Shown here piece after piece: positions 5,626-10,094 of a DNA stretch of 10,094 nucleotides (positions are counted from its first letter, which is position 1; every line of letters starts with the position of its first letter). A program made the translations under genes and the position numbers. The stretch spans positions 1 to 10,094 of the forward strand of contig CAAGBL010000026.1 in assembly GCA_900768045.1 (NCBI GenBank). Direction: 5' to 3'. Source of the stretch: an uncultured Alistipes sp. (GTDB lineage Bacteria > Bacteroidota > Bacteroidia > Bacteroidales > Rikenellaceae). The notes under the pieces were generated by a model. It was given only the letters and a program-made list of their open reading frames with translations, did no database searches and had not been told where the DNA came from.

Positions 5626-6501
5626 ATGGGCGAAAGAAGCAACATCTTTGTTCGCATTCGTGCGAAAGAACGGTCTAGCGACAAGAACTACAAGCACGAG
5701 ACCTTTTTCGGTCTCTACTACCAGTGGTGCTATGGGGAGCGTATGATTAGCCGTCTGCGTTCCGCTATCAACTTTGTGGAAAACCACATTGGCGGTTGGC
5801 GTGGCGAGTGGGCTGTAAGCGAAGAACGGATTAGGCTGTTCAAGAAGTATCTTGCTATCAACTTTGATATGCAGGACATTGTGGAACCTGTAGACCTCAT
5901 TCCCGAAGCAATCGAGAGTGTCAAGCAGGGCTACGATACGGCAAAAGCGGACATTTTCAATCAAGCCGAAAACCACGGCTTTATCTACATTGACATTACC
6001 CTTGATGACCCCGAAGAAAAGTTTGGGGAGAATAAGGCGAACATCAAGTATGCCTTTGTGGATAACGAGTATCACTCCAAGAAATACCCCCTGCCGCCCA
6101 TTCGTAGTGTCGAGAACTTTGCCGACCACGACATAGGCGACGATGAACGAAAGTGGTATGAACCTGACCCCTATTGGGACGAAGAAAAAAATAAGGGTTG
6201 GGGTGCGACCCACAAAGAAAATTTCTTGAAAAACATTGTTCCGACCACGAAAAAGAACATTGCGGAAATCGAACAATCGGCTACCCTGATGACCGAAGAT
6301 GACCGCAAAGATTTTGTGAAATTCGGTCGAACCTTTACAAGAAAAATTTTGAAAAAGGCTGAAAAGGAAAAAGCGGAAATCAAGGCAAAGAGAGAAGCCC
6401 TGACCGCTGAAATCTTCGAAAAGTTCCATTCCTACGAAAAGGGTTATAAGGATTTGTTGGAACTTGTGGATAAGGCTTACCCCAAGCCCGCCAAAGAATA
6501 A
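5626..6501 (+). CDS. hypothetical protein, MGERSNIF type, 291 aa
   Basis: This is one of the largest genes in the window and the only one of its unit. The ATG at 5626 follows ACGGAG (5612-5617). The N-terminus MGERSNIFVRIRAKE, then LYYQWCYGERMISRLRSAI (30-48), resembles, from memory, unnamed proteins of phages and plasmids in gut bacteria; no biochemical role is known to me. Residues 80-200 form a mixed region with acidic turns. The last 55 residues are lysine/glutamate-rich and strongly helical (ILKKAEKEKAEIKAKREAL), likely a coiled coil, which suggests self-association or binding to a partner. No catalytic motif, signal or membrane segment is seen. The 315-codon antisense frame across the same bases is a by-product of codon composition. 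Confidence 0.87.
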   Translation: MGERSNIFVRIRAKERSSDKNYKHETFFGLYYQWCYGERMISRLRSAINFVENHIGGWRGEWAVSEERIRLFKKYLAINFDMQDIVEPVDLIPEAIESVKQGYDTAKADIFNQAENHGFIYIDITLDDPEEKFGENKANIKYAFVDNEYHSKKYPLPPIRSVENFADHDIGDDERKWYEPDPYWDEEKNKGWGATHKENFLKNIVPTTKKNIAEIEQSATLMTEDDRKDFVKFGRTFTRKILKKAEKEKAEIKAKREALTAEIFEKFHSYEKGYKDLLELVDKAYPKPAKE

Positions 6502-6521
6502 CTCATTCGCCTGAAACCAAC

Positions 6522-6560
6522 TCCCCTGCCCGAAAGGGTGGGGGATTTTTTTATTTTTTC
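6522..6560 (+). terminator. intrinsic terminator of unit 6
   Basis: The 10-bp stem 6522-6531 / 6536-6545 (TCCCCTGCCC with GGGTGGGGGA, two G-T pairs) has a GAAA loop and long T-runs. The gap to the next element is 28 bp from the end of the stem. Confidence 0.88.
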
Positions 6561-6573
6561 TTTTTTGGGTTTC

Positions 6574-6590
6574 AACTTAGGTTATCACCC
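6574..6590 (+). repeat. 17-bp post-terminator element, copy 6 (variant)
   Basis: AACTTAGGTTATCACCC: one change (G to A at position 6) from the consensus, same orientation. Confidence 0.82.
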
Positions 6591-6619
6591 TTTTCCTGGA
6601 AACCTCCTGGGGATAATCC

Positions 6620-6639
6620 ATGTTTACAAAACTTTACAT
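6620..6639. promoter_or_regulatory. candidate operator palindrome upstream of promoter 7
   Basis: Left arm ATGTTTA and right arm TTTACAT are 6 bp apart; 5 of 7 positions are complementary. The outer pair is A-T, again changed on both sides compared with GTGT/ACAC. Confidence 0.48.
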
Positions 6640-6658
6640 AAAAACGAACGGCTTACTC

Positions 6659-6687
6659 TTGACTAAACCAATTTAATTATGTATATT
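6659..6687 (+). promoter_or_regulatory. promoter 7, sigma70 type
   Basis: -35 TTGACT (6659-6664), 17-bp spacer ending TTTAATTATG, -10 TATATT (6682-6687). CGGAG at 6704-6708 serves the gene at 6716. Confidence 0.87.
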
Positions 6688-6715
6688 TTAACTAGCTATT
6701 AAACGGAGATATTTT

Positions 6716-7426
6716 ATGGCTAAAAAGTTCAATCCTAATAAATACACTTATCACTTCAACCTCGGGCATAACGTAAAGCTCGGCGAAGGCATCGCAACAT
6801 GGTCTACCCTTAAAGGGTCTGAATTGCTCTACATCCCTGTCCTTGAAAAAAAGGTGCGTGGCACTTGCAAGGATAGTGAGTATTGCACCAAAGACTGTTA
6901 TGTAAACAAGAGCTACAACCGCTTCCCAAAGACCTCTATGTACGGTCATGCTAGGAACACAATAGGGCTTCGCCGTTGCCCTTCCAAGGTGTTCGACGAC
7001 CTGCATCACCAGCTTTCAGTCACCAGACGCTTCCGCATTGTACGCATCAACCAAAGCGGCGACATTGAAAATATCCAACAGCTTGAAATGTGGGTAAACC
7101 TCGCTTTGCTCCATCCAAATTTTACTTTTTATATTTACACAAAACAATTTAAGATAGCATCTGAATTTGTTTTGTCGCACGGCTTGCCCCAAAACTTCCA
7201 TCTGAATTTTTCTATTTGGCATGAACACGGGGTAAATGAATATTTCAGGGTCGCATCTAATCCAAATGTTCATGCATTCGTCTATGATGACGGGGAAACC
7301 TATATCCCGGCTAATGACTATTGCAGGGCTTACATCAATGGTAAACTCAACCATAAGATAACCTGTGAAGTATGTAAGAAGTGTTATAAGCCAAAGACGA
7401 AAGTTATCTATTGCAAGTCTCATTAA
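6716..7426 (+). CDS. GP88-like cysteine-rich phage/plasmid protein, 236 aa
   Basis: The layout fits the GP88 family (named after a mycobacteriophage gene product), whose members have an N-terminal cysteine cluster, a central SGD motif and a C-terminal cysteine cluster; their function is unknown. Seen here: GEGIATWSTLKG (23-34), TCKDSEYCTKDCYVNK (50-65; C-x5-C-x3-C at 51, 57, 61), conserved Arg80-Asn81, RINQSGDIENIQQLEMW (110-126) and a late group at Cys203, then C-x2-C-x2-C at 217, 220, 223, then VIYCKSH to the end. Seven such cysteines suggest a bound metal or iron-sulphur centre, as often suspected for this family. The segment between SGD and the late cysteines (FTFYIYTKQF onward) suggests a barrel-like fold. 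The stretch at about 7110-7290 is more A+T-rich than the start of the gene. The start is set by CGGAG and promoter 7. It is a single-gene unit. Confidence 0.85.
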   Translation: MAKKFNPNKYTYHFNLGHNVKLGEGIATWSTLKGSELLYIPVLEKKVRGTCKDSEYCTKDCYVNKSYNRFPKTSMYGHARNTIGLRRCPSKVFDDLHHQLSVTRRFRIVRINQSGDIENIQQLEMWVNLALLHPNFTFYIYTKQFKIASEFVLSHGLPQNFHLNFSIWHEHGVNEYFRVASNPNVHAFVYDDGETYIPANDYCRAYINGKLNHKITCEVCKKCYKPKTKVIYCKSH

Positions 7427-7430
7427 ATCC

Positions 7431-7460
7431 GCCCCCGAAAGGGGGCATTTTTTATTTTTT
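7431..7460 (+). terminator. intrinsic terminator of unit 7
   Basis: The stem GCCCCC / GGGGGC (7431-7436, 7441-7446) has a GAAA loop and long T-runs. The gap to the next element is 28 bp. Confidence 0.88.
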
Positions 7461-7474
7461 ATTTTTTGATTTTC

Positions 7475-7491
7475 AACATGGGTTATCACCC
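7475..7491 (+). repeat. 17-bp post-terminator element, copy 7 (variant)
   Basis: AACATGGGTTATCACCC: one change (T to A at position 4). CTCGGTTTCC follows at 7515-7524, 40 bp from its start. Confidence 0.82.
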
Positions 7492-7571
7492 TAGCCTCGA
7501 CTCAAGCTGTCCCACTCGGTTTCCGCCCTCGACTGTAACGAAATCTTTACACAAAAAATGATGGAAACCTA

Positions 7572-7600
7572 TTGACGAAACCAATTTAATTAGGTATATT
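7572..7600 (+). promoter_or_regulatory. promoter 8, sigma70 type
   Basis: -35 TTGACG (7572-7577), 17-bp spacer ending TTTAATTAGG, -10 TATATT (7595-7600). Upstream, CTGTAAC (7533-7539) and TTTACAC (7546-7552) form a weaker version of the palindrome. AAGGAG is at 7616-7621. Confidence 0.88.
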
Positions 7601-7627
7601 ATAAAGGAAGAAACAAAGGAGCCTCTA

Positions 7628-7960
7628 ATGGACACCGAACGCAACCAATTTGACGAACTCATATCCTACTTGAACAAGATGGGCGTTGACTACACCGCCA
7701 AAGACAAGTCTGGAACTATGGACTACACCGACGATGCAGGCGAGAAAAAGGCAACCTACACCAAGGAAGTAACGATAGGGCCAAACCATGTTACGACCGC
7801 TCGTTATATCCCTGAGTTTGACGGCTTTGTTGACCCCTCCGACGATACAAACGATGGGAATTACAACCTGTTCGTAATGGATGCGTGGGAAACCGCACGA
7901 TGGCTCGGCACTATGTATTTCGGCGAAGATGCACAAGACACCGAGAAACGAATGAATTAA
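7628..7960 (+). CDS. hypothetical protein, 110 aa
   Basis: Not recognised. The ATG at 7628 follows AAGGAG (7616-7621) and promoter 8. It is a small, acidic, Asp- and Tyr-rich protein: an N-terminal helix (NQFDELISYLNKMGVDY), a lysine-rich middle with beta character (KKATYTKEVTIGPNHVTTARYI) and a C-terminal part with VMDAWETARWLGTMYFGED. There are no cysteines, signal or membrane segments. Unlike every other first gene here it is not followed by a terminator and 17-bp element: only 32 bases separate its stop from the next promoter, so its transcript probably runs on into the three following genes. Confidence 0.82.
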   Translation: MDTERNQFDELISYLNKMGVDYTAKDKSGTMDYTDDAGEKKATYTKEVTIGPNHVTTARYIPEFDGFVDPSDDTNDGNYNLFVMDAWETARWLGTMYFGEDAQDTEKRMN

Positions 7961-7992
7961 CCCATCGTAACCAAAACTTTACAGGAAATTCC

Positions 7993-8021
7993 TTGACATT
8001 CCTATTTTAATTAGGTATATT
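7993..8021 (+). promoter_or_regulatory. promoter 9, internal
   Basis: -35 TTGACA (7993-7998), 17-bp spacer ending TTTAATTAGG, -10 TATATT (8016-8021). GTAACCAAAACTTTACA (7967-7983) is the usual upstream box, but TTTACA starts only 15 bp before the -35 box instead of 26, a shift of 11 bp or one helical turn. No terminator or 17-bp element lies upstream. Confidence 0.87.
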
Positions 8022-8050
8022 TATAGCATAGAAACAAAGGAGATAAAACC

Positions 8051-8404
8051 ATGAAAGATTACTTTAAGGGTCAATACATCAACATCAGCAATAAGGCTCG
8101 TAAGAACATTGTTGTTGGCATCAGCAACATCATCCTTGCAAAGCGTGATAAGCTTCCGCCTATCGACATTGACAAGATTTTTGAACATGGCAAGCGTGGC
8201 AAGTATGTTGTGCGTGTTACCAACAGCAAAACGGGCGTCTATCAGGATATTGTCGGATACTACGATACCATTACAAGCGACTCGCAGGTTCTCGAAAACA
8301 TCAATGACAGCCTCCCCCGTGTCCTCAAAGGCCGTTGGTTCATGGTTAAGGCAGGTCGTGATGGTAAGCGTTTCAACACTAATCAGTGGGTTAAACCGCA
8401 ATAG
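8051..8404 (+). CDS. hypothetical protein, basic, 117 aa
   Basis: The function is unknown. The start at 8051 follows AAGGAG (8037-8042) and promoter 9. This protein is basic, unlike most products here: lysines and arginines are frequent (NKARKNI, AKRDKLPP, GKRGKYVVRV, GRDGKRFNTNQWVKPQ), so binding to nucleic acid is possible, though no helix-turn-helix or known fold is evident. Residues 65-85 (YQDIVGYYDTITSDSQVLEN) look like a strand followed by a helix. Only 9 bases separate its stop from the next ATG, and the poor ribosome site of that gene overlaps this stop, so translation is probably coupled. Confidence 0.83.
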   Translation: MKDYFKGQYINISNKARKNIVVGISNIILAKRDKLPPIDIDKIFEHGKRGKYVVRVTNSKTGVYQDIVGYYDTITSDSQVLENINDSLPRVLKGRWFMVKAGRDGKRFNTNQWVKPQ

Positions 8405-8413
8405 GGGGTAATC

Positions 8414-8725
8414 ATGGACAAACCTACTGCTAAATTCACGGATGAAGAAAAGTTCACCATCGGCTTGTTTGCAAGCACGATGAACCAAAAATCGTGGGTG
8501 GCTTTCAAAAAGAGCGATGACAACACCCTTTACATTTCTGCCACAGTTCCTAACAAGCAAGTAAAGAAAGTGGAAATCAAAAAGAGTTCCGATACTGGCT
8601 TTGATGCGGAAATCATCAGCGGCGTTTCGGTACTGGCTCATATCCATTGGCAGGGAACCCTCATTCAGCTTCTCATGCGTATGCAGGTCGAACTGCTCAA
8701 CACCGAACTGCTTATCGACGGCTAA
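8414..8725 (+). CDS. hypothetical protein, 103 aa
   Basis: Not recognised. The ATG at 8414 is preceded by AGGGGG (8403-8408), a weak ribosome site that overlaps the preceding stop, which points to translational coupling. The N-terminus is polar (MDKPTAKFTDEEKFTIGLF), the middle has alternating strands with lysines (KKVEIKKSSDTGFDAEII), and the C-terminal third (HWQGTLIQLLMRMQVELLNTELL) is an amphipathic helix too charged to be a clear membrane segment. It may act with the preceding basic protein, as the pair is tightly spaced. Confidence 0.82.
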   Translation: MDKPTAKFTDEEKFTIGLFASTMNQKSWVAFKKSDDNTLYISATVPNKQVKKVEIKKSSDTGFDAEIISGVSVLAHIHWQGTLIQLLMRMQVELLNTELLIDG

Positions 8726-8750
8726 AATTTTTTGAAAAAGGAATTACATC

Positions 8751-9191
8751 ATGGGATACACAAACTATTGGAACCCCTCTAAAAAGCTCAAAACGCAAAC
8801 GGATGCTTTTCCTCAGCTCATGCTTGACGAGATGACCAAGGTTGTCGAAGCTTACAACGCCAAGCAGAAAAAAGAGGAAATGAAAATCACCTATTACATC
8901 AACCAAAAGCATATCGACCTCTATGGCGAACCCGCCACCTACGAGAGCTTCAATGTCAGTCTCGAAAAGGAAGAGCGTATTGGGCGAGCTGGTGTTGATG
9001 CGTGGACTTTCTGCAAGACCGCCAGAGAGCCTTACGATGTTGTCGTTAAGACTTTCCTCGTTCTCATGCAGAAGTATGGGCTTATCGACTCGTGGAGTCA
9101 TGACGACAACAACAGTTGTTCTGAATACCGAAAGGCACGAACTTTTGCAAAGAAGTTGGGCATCGACTTCTCACAGTTCAACGCAAAGTAA
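8751..9191 (+). CDS. MGYTNYW-type uncharacterised phage/plasmid protein, 146 aa
   Basis: The start MGYTNYWNPSKK and the block WTFCKTAREPYDVVVKTFLV (85-104) match, from memory, a widespread group of unnamed phage proteins that begin MGYTHYW and carry FCKTARKPYD. Their function is unknown. The similarity covers both ends of the protein, and the length is about usual for the group. No signal or membrane segment is present. The ATG at 8751 follows AAAAGGA (8736-8742). It is the last gene of unit 8 and is followed by a terminator and the 17-bp element. A start later in the gene is unlikely, since MGYT is the family's conserved beginning. Confidence 0.87.
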   Translation: MGYTNYWNPSKKLKTQTDAFPQLMLDEMTKVVEAYNAKQKKEEMKITYYINQKHIDLYGEPATYESFNVSLEKEERIGRAGVDAWTFCKTAREPYDVVVKTFLVLMQKYGLIDSWSHDDNNSCSEYRKARTFAKKLGIDFSQFNAK

Positions 9192-9200
9192 TTTAATTTA

Positions 9201-9235
9201 GCTCCCTGCATAGGGGGCATTTTTATTTTTTATTT
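9201..9235 (+). terminator. intrinsic terminator of unit 8
   Basis: The 7-bp stem GCTCCCT / AGGGGGC (9201-9207, 9212-9218; one T-G pair) has a GCAT loop and long T-runs. The gap to the next element is 26 bp. Confidence 0.86.
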
Positions 9236-9244
9236 TTAATTTCC

Positions 9245-9261
9245 AACTTGGGTTATCACCC
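9245..9261 (+). repeat. 17-bp post-terminator element, copy 8
   Basis: AACTTGGGTTATCACCC, a consensus copy. CTCGGTTGTCC follows at 9286-9296, 41 bp from its start. Confidence 0.85.
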
Positions 9262-9342
9262 CTGCCCTGGGGCCGCCAGTCCACACTCGGTTGTCCGCCC
9301 AGTTGGTAACGAAAAGTTTACACAAAAAGTCGCTAAACCCTA

Positions 9343-9371
9343 TTGACAAAAGCATTTTAATTAGGTATATT
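9343..9371 (+). promoter_or_regulatory. promoter 10, sigma70 type
   Basis: -35 TTGACA (9343-9348), 17-bp spacer ending TTTAATTAGG, -10 TATATT (9366-9371). Upstream, GGTAAC and TTTACAC (9317-9323) give a weak palindrome, 26 bp before the -35 box. Confidence 0.89.
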
Positions 9372-9397
9372 ATAGGTATAGAAACAAAGGAGTTAAT

Positions 9398-9538
9398 ATG
9401 GCTTGGGCATTTTCCCTTACAAGAAAAGAAATCAAAAAGAAGTTCAAGTGTTCCCTTGAAGAGTTGCAGAAGCGACCCGACATCAGAACGACCCCTAGCA
9501 TTGACCCTAGCAAGACAATCGTTATCGTATTGCCGTAG
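9398..9538 (+). CDS. very small basic protein, 46 aa
   Basis: This short frame begins at an ATG 6 bases after AAGGAG (9386-9391) in a leader identical to those of the other modules, which is the main support for it being real. The sequence starts MAWAFSLTRKEIKKKFKCS and goes on EELQKRPDI, ending IVIVLP. It is lysine-rich with a probable helix at residues 8-26 and has no membrane segment. The pattern LTRKEIKKKFKCSLEELQK is faintly like a small DNA-binding helix, but this is not enough to call a domain. Its stop overlaps the ribosome site of the next gene. Confidence 0.72.
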   Translation: MAWAFSLTRKEIKKKFKCSLEELQKRPDIRTTPSIDPSKTIVIVLP

Positions 9539-9548
9539 GAGAAACATC

Positions 9549-9782
9549 ATGTTTACATTCATCGGAAACATCCTTGACGGCATCACTAACTTCTTCGCAC
9601 AGTTCCTGTTAGTCATCATCATCTTGCTTGCGGTGGTCTTGCTTTTCCTCGCAACATATAGGAAAAACCACAACCCCTATATCGACCACACGAAAGAACA
9701 GATTGAACAGCAGATTGACAGCGAGAGAGAAGCAAAGTTAAACGAGGCACTCAAAAACCTTTACGAATATCAAACAAAGTAA
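9549..9782 (+). CDS. small single-pass membrane protein, 77 aa
   Basis: Residues 14-37 (NFFAQFLLVIIILLAVVLLF and onward) form one clear membrane segment. It is followed by TYRKNHN, so the C-terminal part is predicted to face the cytoplasm. Residues 45-75 are charged and helical (DHTKEQIEQQIDSEREAKL), a likely coiled coil for self-association. There is no cleavable signal peptide. The start at 9549 follows AGGAG (9537-9541). The frame is open upstream to 9291, but that stretch covers promoter 10 and the small gene before it, so the longer start is wrong. Small membrane proteins in such phage regions may be holin-like, block superinfection or act as abortive-infection effectors; nothing here decides between these. 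Confidence 0.84.
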   Translation: MFTFIGNILDGITNFFAQFLLVIIILLAVVLLFLATYRKNHNPYIDHTKEQIEQQIDSEREAKLNEALKNLYEYQTK

Positions 9783-9797
9783 ACAATGGAGATAACT

Positions 9798-10094
9798 ATG
9801 TCAACAAGAGCATTAGTCGGCATCTATGTCAACGGCAAACTCACCAAACTCTACTTCCATCATTGGGATGGATACCTGAACGGATTGGGCAATACGCTCC
9901 AAACATTTGTGAGCATCGTAGGAACCGCCCTTAACGAGCGTGGCGATATTCCTTACAGCGTTCCGAACTCGAAAGTGAACACTATCCTCAAAAAGCGTTC
10001 TGGGCCTGATATGCTCAAAAAGTTCTTCGACCTCGAAAACGGCTTTTGCGACGAGGGAACTACTTTTTCGGATTGGTGGTGTCTCGAATACATC
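9798..10094 (+). CDS. MSTR-type uncharacterised protein, partial (C-terminus beyond window)
   Basis: The frame stays open to the last base, giving 99 residues without a stop. The beginning MSTRALVGIYVNGKLTKLYF followed by HHWDGYLNGLGNTL resembles, from memory, a common group of unnamed phage and bacterial proteins that begin MSTR and carry a CHWDGYxxGxGxxL-like motif. No function is known to me. The start follows TGGAG (9787-9791), 15 bases after the stop of the membrane protein gene, so it is the third gene of unit 9. Confidence 0.83.
   Translation, partial: MSTRALVGIYVNGKLTKLYFHHWDGYLNGLGNTLQTFVSIVGTALNERGDIPYSVPNSKVNTILKKRSGPDMLKKFFDLENGFCDEGTTFSDWWCLEYI

Noticed and set aside
5482..6429. 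Antisense open frame of 315 codons opposite the 291-residue gene
   Set aside because: It has the same pattern of a mirror frame; it would begin in a GC-rich intergenic block and has no start signal. The + strand gene has all signals.
1090..9261. 17-bp elements as integron attC sites or a CRISPR array
   Set aside because: The element lacks the GTTRRRY/RYYYAAC core pair of attC. The spacing of about 0.5-1.8 kb with genes between excludes a CRISPR array.
1090..9261. TATCACC inside the element resembles a half-site of the lambda operators
   Set aside because: Only seven bases match and there is no lambda-like partner half-site at the right distance; chance similarity is enough.
9291..9548. N-terminal extension of the membrane protein gene from 9291
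   Set aside because: The stretch covers the variable block, promoter 10 and the 46-residue gene in another frame; ATG 9549 has its own AGGAG.

Overview
The window is a compact, one-directional array of small genes, all on the + strand. It contains 18 coding regions, the last cut by the window edge. No structural, replication, integrase or core-metabolism gene is visible. Two proteins belong to families known mainly from phages and plasmids: a DUF932 protein and a GP88-like cysteine-rich protein. Three more (starting MGYTNYW, MSTRALVGIYV and MGERSNIF) resemble, from memory, uncharacterised phage or plasmid proteins. The window therefore looks like the accessory or early region of a large phage, phage-plasmid or plasmid. 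The host uses ordinary sigma70-type promoters (TTGACA, 17 bp, TATATT) and strong AAGGAG ribosome sites, which argues against Bacteroidota. A lipoprotein with Ser after the lipid Cys would suit a Gram-negative host. Codon use (GAA, AAG, CCC, few ATA) made me think of Fibrobacter-like gut bacteria, but that is a weak guess.

Layout: nine transcription units follow one another. U1 is 157-1040 (hypothetical protein plus lipoprotein). U2 is 1242-2174 (DUF932). U3 is 2401-3434 (two acidic proteins). U4 is 3693-4472 (two). U5 is 4698-5418 (two). U6 is 5626-6501 (one). U7 is 6716-7426 (GP88-like). U8 is 7628-9191 (four genes with an internal promoter before the second). U9 runs from 9398 to beyond the end (a 46-residue protein, a membrane protein and an MSTR-family protein).

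The striking feature is the DNA between units rather than the proteins. Each junction repeats the same order of parts: intrinsic terminator hairpin; 26-29 bp gap; a 17-bp element AACTTGGGTTATCACCC (eight copies, always the same orientation); a variable GC-rich block; an imperfect 20-bp palindrome of type GTGT-N12-ACAC; a near-identical promoter whose 17-bp spacer ends TTTAATTAGG; and a short leader GAAACAA-AAGGAG before the start codon. I count ten promoters, eight terminators and eight 17-bp elements. The almost fixed distance from hairpin to element suggests the element works together with the terminator, perhaps as a binding site that stops RNA polymerase there. The shared operator and promoter suggest that nearly all cassettes are switched on together by one regulator. 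The DUF932 promoter and the internal promoter at 7993 are informative exceptions.

The genes probably act as an exchangeable set of small host-interaction or defence/counter-defence factors under one control. That role is inference: most products are unrecognised.
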